DNA of 64,000 nt. Origin: Bacteroidota bacterium (GTDB lineage Bacteria > Bacteroidota > Bacteroidia > Chitinophagales > Saprospiraceae). Location: positions 1 through 64,000 of the forward strand of contig CAUJDW010000158.1 in the NCBI GenBank assembly GCA_963169455.1, written 5' to 3'. The notes beneath the pieces are model-generated. The model did no database searches. It had not been told where the DNA came from and worked only from the letters and a program-made list of their open reading frames with translations. Positions 51,135 through 59,776 of this stretch are shown here, piece by piece. Position 1 is the first letter of the stretch. Every line of letters starts with the position of its first letter. Both the position numbers and the translations under genes were made by a program.

Positions 51135-51581
51135 TTGGCCATGAGAAACATCTTACTTCTGCTCTTTACCGCCTTTTCAACAGCCACTGCCGCTCTGGCG
51201 CAGCCCTCACCCGTGGGGATATGGAAAACCATCGATGACAAAACCGGCGAGGCCAAGTCCCACCTCGAGGTTTACGAACAGGGCGGCCAGTACTACGGCA
51301 AGGTCGTCAAACTGCTCAAATCCAGCCCCGACAAAAAATGCACCGAGTGCCCCGGGAGCAAAAAAAACCAGCCCATACTCGGCATGGTGGTGCTCGAAGG
51401 CATGAAACCCCACGAAGATTACTGGAGGAAAGGCAAGATACTCGACCCCGAAAGCGGCAATGAATACGGCTGCACAATCTGGTTCGAAAAAGGCAAGCCC
51501 AATGAACTGAAAGTACGGGGCATCCACTGGACGGGGCTCTACCGCACCCAGACCTGGTACAGAGTGAACCAGGGCAGCTGA
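51135..51581 (+). CDS. DUF2147 domain secreted protein
   Basis: PVGIWKTIDDKTGEAKSHLEVYEQGGQYYGKVVKLL...GNEYGCTIWFEKGKPNELKVRG. Confidence 0.88.
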   Translation: MAMRNILLLLFTAFSTATAALAQPSPVGIWKTIDDKTGEAKSHLEVYEQGGQYYGKVVKLLKSSPDKKCTECPGSKKNQPILGMVVLEGMKPHEDYWRKGKILDPESGNEYGCTIWFEKGKPNELKVRGIHWTGLYRTQTWYRVNQGS

Positions 51582-51688
51582 AAAAAGTGCTGATAAAGTG
51601 CGGATAAGGAGCAATATTAACTTTTGCTATCCAGTTTTATAAGGGATTCGACGGAAGAAAATCAAATTCCTCTATCAAAATTTTCTGT

Positions 51689-51925
51689 ATGAAGCAAAAA
51701 TTTACACCGGACTTTCTTATCAAGTACCTTTACAGCGAAACAAGCGCTGCCGAAAGGCTCGGGATCGACGAAGCGCTGTTTGAGGACCTGCCCCTGAGGG
51801 AAGAGTTCGAAAACCTGCAACAGGCCTTTCATCAACTGCCGCGGGTTACTTTCTCTCCTTCCCGAAACACCATCCAGGGCATCCTGAAATACAGCGAGCG
51901 CACCGCTCTCGAAAAACAGCCCTGA
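51689..51925 (+). CDS. Small hypothetical protein
   Basis: 78-aa ORF (MKQKFTPDFLIKYLYSETSAAERLGIDEALFEDLPLREEFENL...) followed by a strong terminator. Confidence 0.65.
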   Translation: MKQKFTPDFLIKYLYSETSAAERLGIDEALFEDLPLREEFENLQQAFHQLPRVTFSPSRNTIQGILKYSERTALEKQP

Positions 51926-51948
51926 AACAAGGCTTTTTAGCTGCAAAA

Positions 51949-51979
51949 AAGCCCTTGGCGAACCTTCCGCCAAGGGCTT
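51949..51979. terminator. Intrinsic terminator
   Basis: AAGCCCTTGGCG (51949-51960) / CGCCAAGGGCTT (51968-51979) with flanking A and T runs. Confidence 0.75.
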
Positions 51980-51988
51980 TCTCTTTAA

Positions 51989-52063
51989 GAGCATGTTTGG
52001 AGGCCAGCCTATGAGCTAAAAAAGGCCACTTTTCGCTTTCAAATCCGGCCTCCAAACATGGTC
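51989..52063. mobile_element. MITE-like inverted-repeat element, internally deleted copy 2 (inverted relative to copy 1)
   Basis: GAGCATGTTTGGAGGCCAGCCTATGAGCTAAAAAAGGCC|ACTTTTCGCTTTCAAATCCGGCCTCCAAACATGGTC: both ends match copy 1 in reverse complement; flanked by direct TAA (51986-51988, 52064-52066). Confidence 0.75.
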
Positions 52064-52080
52064 TAATGCCCTAACCCCTG

Positions 52081-52130
52081 TGAGTAAATTCGGGTAATTT
52101 TCAGTAATTGTGGGTAAAATTGGGAAAATT
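52081..52130. repeat. Five degenerate 10-bp tandem units upstream of recA
   Basis: TGAGTAAATT / CGGGTAATTT / TCAGTAATTG / TGGGTAAAAT / TGGGAAAATT. Confidence 0.7.
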
Positions 52131-52142
52131 GCAGCGTTTTGC

Positions 52143-52173
52143 TTGTATGTGCCAAACAAAAGATTTATTTTTG
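52143..52173 (+). promoter_or_regulatory. recA promoter TTG-N20-TAttTTTG
   Basis: TTG 52143-52145, TATTTTTG 52166-52173. Confidence 0.65.
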
Positions 52174-52212
52174 TCAGACGCTGAAACAAAAAGTTGAACA
52201 AACATCACCTCA

Positions 52213-53307
52213 ATGTCCAATATCAACCAACAAGACCAGGACCGGGACTCAAAACTCAAAGCGCTTCAACTCACCGTTGACCGGCTTGAAAAGACTTATG
52301 GAAAGGGGATCATCATGCGCCTGGGCGACCAGAACGTCATGGAAGTCGATGTCATCCCCAGTGGCTCTCTGGGGCTCGATATCGCCCTCGGCGTAAACGG
52401 CCTTCCGCGGGGCCGGGTCATCGAGATCTACGGCCCGGAATCTTCCGGTAAAACGACGCTGGCCATCCACGCCATCGCCGAGAGCCAGAAGCAGGGGGGG
52501 ATCGCCGCTTTCATAGACGCCGAACACGCCTTCGACCGCAGCTATGCCAAAGCCCTGGGGGTAGATACGGAAAACCTGCTCATCTCTCAGCCCGACAACG
52601 GGGAACAGGCGCTGGAAATTGCCGAAAACCTCATCCGCTCAGGGGCTATCGACATTATCGTCATCGACTCCGTGGCAGCCCTGGTGCCGCGCAGTGAGAT
52701 CGAAGGGGAAATGGGCGACTCCAAGATGGGCCTGCAGGCCCGCCTCATGTCACAGGCAATGCGCAAACTGACGGCGACCATAGGGCGCACGGGCTGCTGC
52801 TGCGTCTTCATCAACCAGCTCCGGGAAAAGATCGGGGTCATGTTCGGCAACCCGGAAACGACTACCGGCGGCAACGCCCTGAAGTTCTATGCCTCCATGC
52901 GCCTGGATATCCGCCGCGCAGGCACCGCCATCAAAGACAAGGAAGGCAATGTGATCGGCAACCAGGTCAAAGTCAAAGTGGTGAAAAACAAACTGGCGCC
53001 CCCCTTCCGGGTCGCAACCTTCGATATCATGTTCGGGGAAGGCATTTCCAAAACGGGTGAGATCGTCGACCTGGGCTCCGAACACGACATCATCCAGAAA
53101 AGCGGGGCATGGTATAGCTACGACGGAGCCAAGATAGCCCAGGGGCGCGACGCAGCCAAACAGTTCCTCATGGACAACCCGGAACTGGCCGCCGAGATCG
53201 AACGCAAGGTCAAAGCCAAAATCCTGGGGCTGCCGGAAGAAAACGACGCACAGAAAAACGGCCAGAAACAGAAGAAAGCTGAAAAGCCTGAAAAGGAAGA
53301 AGCCTGA
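52213..53307 (+). CDS. recA: Recombinase RecA
   Basis: [69 protein letters not shown]. Confidence 0.99.
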   Translation: MSNINQQDQDRDSKLKALQLTVDRLEKTYGKGIIMRLGDQNVMEVDVIPSGSLGLDIALGVNGLPRGRVIEIYGPESSGKTTLAIHAIAESQKQGGIAAFIDAEHAFDRSYAKALGVDTENLLISQPDNGEQALEIAENLIRSGAIDIIVIDSVAALVPRSEIEGEMGDSKMGLQARLMSQAMRKLTATIGRTGCCCVFINQLREKIGVMFGNPETTTGGNALKFYASMRLDIRRAGTAIKDKEGNVIGNQVKVKVVKNKLAPPFRVATFDIMFGEGISKTGEIVDLGSEHDIIQKSGAWYSYDGAKIAQGRDAAKQFLMDNPELAAEIERKVKAKILGLPEENDAQKNGQKQKKAEKPEKEEA

Positions 53308-53354
53308 ACGCACTCCGGCCAATAGCGCTGCTGCGTGAACAGGTAAACGATAAA

Positions 53355-53404
53355 CAAAAGTAAAGCCGGATTTTGGCTGCAGCCAAAATCCGGCTTTACT
53401 TTTG
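53355..53404. terminator. Perfect 50-bp palindrome, probable bidirectional terminator between recA and rnfB
   Basis: CAAAAGTAAAGCCGGATTTTGGCTG|CAGCCAAAATCCGGCTTTACTTTTG. Confidence 0.8.
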
Positions 53405-53417
53405 CCAGGGCCTCTGC

Positions 53418-54284
53418 TTAGGAAAAACCCATTCCCCGCTCCCCTTTCCGGATGATCTTTTTGCTTTCCCTGCCTTTTACTACTCCCTCTTCATCATCCA
53501 GCCAGACGATGGCGCCGGTGGGGCATCTCTGGATGGGGGCCTGCGTGTTGTGGTTTTTCGAATAATCGACCACCGGGAGGTTGTTGATCATGGAAATCAG
53601 GCCGCCGGGAGCGTCCATGGCGCATTTGCCGCAGGCCGTGCAACCGACCTGGCAATCTTCCAGGACTTCATCGCCGGCATCCAGATTTTTGCAGGCTACC
53701 CAGAGGCGATTGCTGATTGGCTGCAGGGAGAACAGTTCCTTGGGGCAGGCTTCCACACAGTCGCCGCAGGCGGTGCACTTGTCGACATCCACCACCGGAA
53801 GAGAGAAAGGGTTCATGGTGATGGCGTCAAAGTCGCAGGCCACTTCGCAGTCGCCGAATCCCAGGCAGCCCCAGAAACAGCCCTTGCCCCCACCGGAGAC
53901 CAGCGAAGCTGCCTGGCAGGTCTTCACGCCCTGGTACCTGGCGCGGTTGAGGGCGACGTTGATGCCGCCGGCGCAGGCCAGCCGGGCCACAATTTTCTCT
54001 TCAGCGCCCAGGGCGACGCCCAGGTAATCGGCAATTTTCTGCCGGCCTGCATCCGTACTCACCGTGCATTTGCCGGGCAACGCCCTGCCGCTCACCAGGG
54101 CCTCCGCAAAGGGCCGGCAACCCGGAAAGCCGCATGCCCCGCAGTTGGCGTGGGGCAGAAGGTCTTCAACAATGTCGATGCGCGGATCTTCATAAACGTA
54201 CAGCTTCTTGTTGGCCAGAATGAGCATCAGGGCCAGCAAAAGGGTGAGGCTACCCAGCGCGACAAGAGCAATAATGATCGTCAT
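53418..54284 (-). CDS. rnfB: Rnf electron transport complex subunit B (Fe-S)
   Basis: N-terminal TM, NCGACGFPGCRPFAEALV, ferredoxin motif CTACGDCVEACP. Confidence 0.93.
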   Translation of the reverse strand: MTIIIALVALGSLTLLLALMLILANKKLYVYEDPRIDIVEDLLPHANCGACGFPGCRPFAEALVSGRALPGKCTVSTDAGRQKIADYLGVALGAEEKIVARLACAGGINVALNRARYQGVKTCQAASLVSGGGKGCFWGCLGFGDCEVACDFDAITMNPFSLPVVDVDKCTACGDCVEACPKELFSLQPISNRLWVACKNLDAGDEVLEDCQVGCTACGKCAMDAPGGLISMINNLPVVDYSKNHNTQAPIQRCPTGAIVWLDDEEGVVKGRESKKIIRKGERGMGFS

Positions 54285-54370
54285 ATCGGATTTATGTAGT
54301 TATCGGTTGCCGGCTGCCCGAAGTTTTGATTGCAAGCCGGAACCAGAAACTTTAAACCTGAAACCAGGAA

Positions 54371-55225
54371 CTAATAAATAACTTCCGCCCATTTCTTCCC
54401 GGCGACCAGTTCCGCTTTCCGGGTTTCCCATTTCTCCTTCGACCCCAGGATGTTGGAGAAGGCCTTGTCCAGCATATCGCGGATCTTTTCATAACCCGCC
54501 ACGTAGATATGGGTATTGGCCTGCGACAGCATCTCGACGATCTCTGCGGCCCTGGCCTCTATGGCCTTGTCCAGGGCGATGGGGTCCGACCAGTGGGGGC
54601 GGGGGCTCAGGGCATGGAAAGCCTCGAAGGTTTCCTCGTCGTAGTAATTGGTCAGGTCGCCGTCCTTGTCGTTCAGGTAGAGCAGTTCCAGGCCGCTGCG
54701 GGCTCCGTAAAACAGCCTGATCCTGCCTTTCCAGTCTTTCACGTTCCTGTAGATATTTTTTACAAATGCCCGGAAGGGAGCGATGCCCGTGCCCATGCCG
54801 ATCAGGATGAGGTTCGAGTTTTTATCTTCAGGGACTACGAAGGGCAGTTCGAACGGCCCGGTGATGGTGACCTCGTCGCCGGGCTTCCGGTCGCAGAGGT
54901 AATTGGAAGCGACACCCTGATAGAGCTCCCCGCTGAAATCGTCCACATACGAGCAGCGTTTCACCAGCATGGTGATGAGCTGTTTGCCGTTCTCTTTGGC
55001 GGGCAGGTCGGCCACGCTGTAGAGGCGGTGGTGGGATGTTTTGCCGAACTCACCCGAAGTTCTGACCAGCACGCCGAAGCTCTGGTCAACCTGGCATTCG
55101 AAACCAGGCTCCACCTCCAGCTGGATTTCCCGGACTTCTTCGGTGTCCCGGGGCGTCAGGCGTTCCGTCTTCTTGACGGTTGCTTTATATTTTTTCTCCG
55201 TATTAAAGTCTGCTAAATGTGCCAT
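54371..55225 (-). CDS. FAD-dependent ferredoxin-NADP+ reductase family protein
   Basis: HRLYSVADLP, LILIGMGTGIAPFRAFVKNIY, RLFYGARS, HIYVAGYEKIRDML. Confidence 0.92.
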   Translation of the reverse strand: MAHLADFNTEKKYKATVKKTERLTPRDTEEVREIQLEVEPGFECQVDQSFGVLVRTSGEFGKTSHHRLYSVADLPAKENGKQLITMLVKRCSYVDDFSGELYQGVASNYLCDRKPGDEVTITGPFELPFVVPEDKNSNLILIGMGTGIAPFRAFVKNIYRNVKDWKGRIRLFYGARSGLELLYLNDKDGDLTNYYDEETFEAFHALSPRPHWSDPIALDKAIEARAAEIVEMLSQANTHIYVAGYEKIRDMLDKAFSNILGSKEKWETRKAELVAGKKWAEVIY

Positions 55226-55253
55226 AACTTCTATGCTTGATTTTTAGTGTATT

Positions 55254-55451
55254 TCATTTCGCCGTCGATTGGCTGCGCTTGTTTTCGCAGGCGGTGGTGC
55301 AGCCGCAGTTCCCGCAGCCCCCTCTGCCCGCCAATACATCCTCGTCAGAGATGTAATCGGCAAATGACCTTTTCCACCTGGATTGTACGATCACCCAGAT
55401 AGCCATCAGGAGAATCATGCCGCCAACTCCAATCATCAAAGATCCGATCAT
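55254..55451 (-). CDS. Small TM protein with C-terminal Cys cluster (NqrM-like candidate)
   Basis: 65 aa, one TM helix then GGCGNCGCTTAC; positioned between rnfA and the reductase. Confidence 0.7.
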   Translation of the reverse strand: MIGSLMIGVGGMILLMAIWVIVQSRWKRSFADYISDEDVLAGRGGCGNCGCTTACENKRSQSTAK

Positions 55452-55472
55452 GCCTTTCTAATTTTGTTGTGG

Positions 55473-56054
55473 TTAACTGCCCAGGCCGGCAAAGCCCATG
55501 AATGACAGGGACAGGATGCCCGCGATCAGCAGGGTCAGCGCGGCGCCTTTCACCACGCTGGGAACATCCGCAAAATCGAGTTGCTCGCGCAGGCCGGCCA
55601 TGAGCACCAGGGCAAAGGTAAAACCGGCGCCGGCGCCCAGGGCGTAAACGAAGCTTTCGACAAACCCGTAGCCCTTGTTCGTCTGGAACAGCGCCAGGCC
55701 AAGAATGGCGCAGTTGGTGGTGATCAGGGGCAGAAATATGCCCAGCGCCCGAAACAGCGCGGGGCTCATTTTCTTGATGAACATTTCCACCAGTTGAACC
55801 GTGGAAGCGATGACCACGATGTAGCTGATCAACTGCAGGAAGGGCGCATTGATGGCTATCAGCAGGCTGTGTATGCCGTAGGCGCACATCGAGCTGATGA
55901 GCATCACGAATGTCACGGCGCCCCCCATTTTGGTGGCTGTCCCCATTTTGCCGGAAACGCCCAGAAAGGGACAGATGCCCAGAAAATAGGCCAACACGAA
56001 ATTGTTGATCAGGCTCGCATTGATAAAAATGTACCAGAGTGATTCCGATTTCAT
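55473..56054 (-). CDS. rnfA: Rnf complex subunit A
   Basis: LGICPFLGVSGK and TTNCAILGLALF, multi-TM. Confidence 0.94.
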   Translation of the reverse strand: MKSESLWYIFINASLINNFVLAYFLGICPFLGVSGKMGTATKMGGAVTFVMLISSMCAYGIHSLLIAINAPFLQLISYIVVIASTVQLVEMFIKKMSPALFRALGIFLPLITTNCAILGLALFQTNKGYGFVESFVYALGAGAGFTFALVLMAGLREQLDFADVPSVVKGAALTLLIAGILSLSFMGFAGLGS

Positions 56055-56707
56055 GCTTTTGCCCTTTTTTCCTTTAACGCATTAAAAAAGAGTAACCAGG
56101 CCGCCAGGGTGAAAAACCCGCCTGCGGGAAGTATCATGATGATCCATTCCTGAAAACTGTCGGGGAAAAGTGCGAAACCGAAAATGCTTCCGTTTCCCAG
56201 CAATTCTCTGACGCCACCCAGGCAGAACAGGGCGAAGGTAAAGCCCAGCCCCATGCCCAGCCCATCCAGGAAAGACCTTCCCATGTTGTTTTTGGAGGCA
56301 AATGCCTCTGCCCGGCCGAGGATCACACAGTTCACCACGATGAGCGAAATAAAGGCGCCCAGGCTCTTGTGCAGGTCAATGCTGATGGCCTGGATCAGGT
56401 AGTCCGTCACCGTAACGAAAGAGGCGATGATCAATATGTAGGAAGCGATGCGCACCTGTTTGGGGATAAAGTTCCGCAGGGAGGAAACCAGCATGTTGGA
56501 CATCAGCAACACGAAGGTGGTCGCCAGGCCCATGGCCATGGCGTTCATGGCGGTATTGGAGACGGCCAGCGTCGGGCACATGCCCAGCACCTGGACAAAA
56601 ACGGGGTTCTCCCGCCACAGGCCCTTGATGAACTCGTCCGTAGAAGGGCTGTTCCTCAAGGTCGCCATGAAACCCGTCTCCGCCTTATCCTTAGTCAGAT
56701 TACCCAT
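56051..56707 (-). CDS. rnfE: Rnf complex subunit E
   Basis: NPVFVQVLGMCPTLAVSNTAMNAMAMG, VNCVILGRAEAFASKN. Confidence 0.94.
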   Translation of the reverse strand: MGNLTKDKAETGFMATLRNSPSTDEFIKGLWRENPVFVQVLGMCPTLAVSNTAMNAMAMGLATTFVLLMSNMLVSSLRNFIPKQVRIASYILIIASFVTVTDYLIQAISIDLHKSLGAFISLIVVNCVILGRAEAFASKNNMGRSFLDGLGMGLGFTFALFCLGGVRELLGNGSIFGFALFPDSFQEWIIMILPAGGFFTLAAWLLFFNALKEKRAKA

Positions 56708-56719
56708 TTTCCGTTTTTT

Positions 56720-57412
56720 TCACTTGTCATTTTTTTGCACGAAAACCTGCTGGTTCTTGTAGATCAGCGGAACCCAATGCTCGGTGCTGGCAGCAATGAT
56801 ATTCCCGATCGCCCTGGATGAAATGGTGGCGCCGGTGATGCCGTCAACCTCCCAGGGGTTTTCCTTGGCCCCGTTTTTTACCGTGACGGCTTTGTTCCGC
56901 ACTGCGCTGCCGTCCTCGCTCAGCGAGACGTCAAATGCGGCGAAGTTGGCCAGGAAATCGGGGTCTTTCTCGATTTTGTCGCCCAGCCCGGGCGTCTCTT
57001 TGCTCTCCAGGACGAAAAAGCCGACGATCGCTTGTTTTTCGGGGTCGTAGCCGTAAAGGATGCGCAGTATATCGGCAAAGCCCATGCCGCTGGCTTCCAC
57101 CGCTACGCCCAGCAGTTTGCCGTTTTCATCATAACCGGCGTAAATAAGCTCCGCGCCTTTTTCTTCCCCGCTGGCTGGGGCGAAGTTGCCATCCGGGCCG
57201 AGTTTGTAAGTTTGTTTGGCCACCATGCCGGGGATTACCTTGAAGATGGCTTTCTCCAAAGCTTCCGCTTTGTTTTTCTCTATGGCTGGCCCTGTTCCCT
57301 CAAACGCCAGTACGATCATCAGGGCGCAGAAAATCCCGATCCCCACCATGGCCCGAAGCATTTTCATGCTGTCGGCGGCTTCTATTGTTTGTGCCGGATT
57401 TTTTTCGTTCAT
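56720..57412 (-). CDS. rnfG: Rnf complex subunit G (covalent FMN)
   Basis: DGITGATISSRAI flavinylation motif, ESKETPGLGDKI. Confidence 0.94.
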   Translation of the reverse strand: MNEKNPAQTIEAADSMKMLRAMVGIGIFCALMIVLAFEGTGPAIEKNKAEALEKAIFKVIPGMVAKQTYKLGPDGNFAPASGEEKGAELIYAGYDENGKLLGVAVEASGMGFADILRILYGYDPEKQAIVGFFVLESKETPGLGDKIEKDPDFLANFAAFDVSLSEDGSAVRNKAVTVKNGAKENPWEVDGITGATISSRAIGNIIAASTEHWVPLIYKNQQVFVQKNDK

Positions 57413-58425
57413 GATCGTTTGCTTTTTGACGTTCCGTAAACCCTTGGCCTGATCATGTTGTCAATATGCGGCGAAATGGCGTTGGCCAGCAGGATCGCGT
57501 ACATCACCCCTTCGGGCAGGCCGCCCCAGATGCGGATCACGACGACGAGCAGCCCAATGATAAAGCCGTATATCACGACCCCCAGCGATGTGATCGGGGA
57601 GGCCACCATATCGGTTGCCATAAAGACGGCGCCGAGCATCAGCCCTCCCGAAAAGAGCATAAAAACCGGGCTCGGGTACTCCTGTTTGTCAATCAGGTAC
57701 AGGATGCCGCTCAACACATATACCGTAGCGAAGATGGCGATCGGAATGCGCCAGTTCATCATTTTCCTGGCCGCCAGATAGAGCCCGCCCAGCAGGATCA
57801 GCACGGCGCAGGTCTCACCCGTGGAGCCGCTAATCAGCCCAAGCGCCAGCTCGGAAGTGCCGGTGGTTACCTGGTCGAACTTGAAGGCGGCCAGCGGGGT
57901 GGCGCCGGTGCTGGCGTCAACCGCGGGCTCCAAAAAGGGGAGGGTGAAGGTGGAAACGGAAACCGTGGAAAAGCGGTTGGGCAGAAAGGCCGGATACCAG
58001 GTGGTTATGGCGACGGGAAATGCGGCCTGCAATACGGCCCGGCCTACCAGGGCGGGGTTGAATACATTGTAGCCCAGCCCGCCGAATATGAACTTGCCGA
58101 GGGCGATCGCAATGACGCCTCCGAAAAAGGCCATCCACAGGGGGAAGTTAGGCGGCAGGGTGAGCCCCAGCAACAAGCCGGTTATGGCCGCCGACCAATC
58201 GGATATGGTGCTTTTTTTTTTCGAAAACCTGCACAGGAAGTGCTCCGTGGCCACACTGGAGGCCAGGGTGGTAAGCAGCACCAGCAGGGCGCTCATGCCG
58301 AACGAATACACTGCGAAAAGCGCGACGGGCAACAGGGCCCACACGACGTTCTGCATGATCGCATCGGTGCTCAGGCCTTTTACGATATGAGGCGATGTGC
58401 TGATATTCAGCGTTTTGTTCAGCAT
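57409..58425 (-). CDS. rnfD: Rnf complex subunit D (covalent FMN)
   Basis: DASTGATPLAAFK flavinylation motif; GGLGYNVFNPALVGRAVLQAAFP. Confidence 0.94.
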   Translation of the reverse strand: MLNKTLNISTSPHIVKGLSTDAIMQNVVWALLPVALFAVYSFGMSALLVLLTTLASSVATEHFLCRFSKKKSTISDWSAAITGLLLGLTLPPNFPLWMAFFGGVIAIALGKFIFGGLGYNVFNPALVGRAVLQAAFPVAITTWYPAFLPNRFSTVSVSTFTLPFLEPAVDASTGATPLAAFKFDQVTTGTSELALGLISGSTGETCAVLILLGGLYLAARKMMNWRIPIAIFATVYVLSGILYLIDKQEYPSPVFMLFSGGLMLGAVFMATDMVASPITSLGVVIYGFIIGLLVVVIRIWGGLPEGVMYAILLANAISPHIDNMIRPRVYGTSKSKRS

Positions 58426-58426
58426 G

Positions 58427-59776
58427 TTATGCGTTCGGTTTTGCGGCGGTGCGTTTCCTCACCATCGATTTCGACATCCTGAAATACTGCACCAGCGGAA
58501 TGTGGGAAGGGCATACATAGGAGCACGACCCGCATTCGAAGCAGTCCATCAGGTTGTATGCTTCGGCCATCTGTTCGTAGGCTTCGAATTTTGCCAGGAT
58601 GCCCAGTTTGGATGGGTTCAGCGAAATAGGGCATGCATCGACACAGGCCCCGCATTTGATGCAGGGATAGATCTCCTGCGGGCGTTTCACGTCCTTTTCC
58701 GTAAAGGCGACGATGCCCGATGCGCCCTTGACGATGGAAATATCCAGGTTGGAAACCGCCACGCCCATCATGGGCCCGCCCATGTACACTTCGCTGATGT
58801 TTCCATCGACGCCTACCTGTTCCAGAACATAGCGGAGCGGGGTCCCGATGGGGATCAGGTAATTGCCTTTCTTCTTTACGCCCGGCCCGGTAATTGTGAT
58901 CACGCGCTCCTGAATGCCGCGCCCATGCGGCAGCAGGCGCCCGATCTCTGCAGTGGTGGCCACATTGACGACCACCGCCCCCACCTCGATCGGCAGCCCT
59001 CCGGAAGGAACCTCACGGCCGAGGATGGCCGTGATCAGCATTTTTTCTGCTCCCTGCGGGTATTTTACCGGCACGACCTGCACCTCAACCGGAATATCCG
59101 GAGGGATCATTCCGGCCAGGTGATCGGCGGCATCCTGCTTGTTGGCCTCAATGCCGATAACCGCCCTTTCCGCCCCGGTGGCCCTGAGCAGGTAGCGGAT
59201 GCCCATGAAGATATCCGCACCCTGTTCCAGCATCACCCGGTGGTCGGTGGTCAGGTAGGGCTCGCATTCGACGCCGTTGATGATCAGCACTTCGCAGTTT
59301 TTCCCTTCCGGGATCTTCAGTTTCACGTGCGTGGGGAAAGCCGCTCCGCCAAGCCCGACGATGCCGGCGTCCTGAATGCCCTGCAGGATCTCTTCCCTGC
59401 TGGCCGTTTCAACATCGACGGGCGCGCCCTCCAGCACTTCCTGGCTGGAAAAGGGGGCGGTCTCCAGGTAAATGCCCGGTGACATTTTACCCGAAATAGT
59501 AGGGACATTGGCGATTTTCCGGACGGTTCCGGAAACGGGCGCGTGCAGGGGAACCGAAACGTAGCCGCCGGCTTTGGCCAGCAGCTGGCCCCTGATCACT
59601 TCCTGCCCTTCCCGCACCGCGATCACCGACGGAGCGCCGATGTGCTGCACCATGGGCAGGATAATGAGCGGCGCGAAGGGGAACTGCCGGATGGGCAGCC
59701 CATTCGTATCGCTCTTGTGCTCCGGTGGATGCACCCCATGCCGGAAAGTGTTTTTATGGAAATTCAGCAGCCCCAT
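58427..59776 (-). CDS. rnfC: Rnf complex subunit C
   Basis: GGAAFPTHVKLKIPEGK, YPCIKCGACVDACPISLNPSKL, DCFECGSCSYVCPSHIPLVQY. Confidence 0.96.
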   Translation of the reverse strand: MGLLNFHKNTFRHGVHPPEHKSDTNGLPIRQFPFAPLIILPMVQHIGAPSVIAVREGQEVIRGQLLAKAGGYVSVPLHAPVSGTVRKIANVPTISGKMSPGIYLETAPFSSQEVLEGAPVDVETASREEILQGIQDAGIVGLGGAAFPTHVKLKIPEGKNCEVLIINGVECEPYLTTDHRVMLEQGADIFMGIRYLLRATGAERAVIGIEANKQDAADHLAGMIPPDIPVEVQVVPVKYPQGAEKMLITAILGREVPSGGLPIEVGAVVVNVATTAEIGRLLPHGRGIQERVITITGPGVKKKGNYLIPIGTPLRYVLEQVGVDGNISEVYMGGPMMGVAVSNLDISIVKGASGIVAFTEKDVKRPQEIYPCIKCGACVDACPISLNPSKLGILAKFEAYEQMAEAYNLMDCFECGSCSYVCPSHIPLVQYFRMSKSMVRKRTAAKPNA

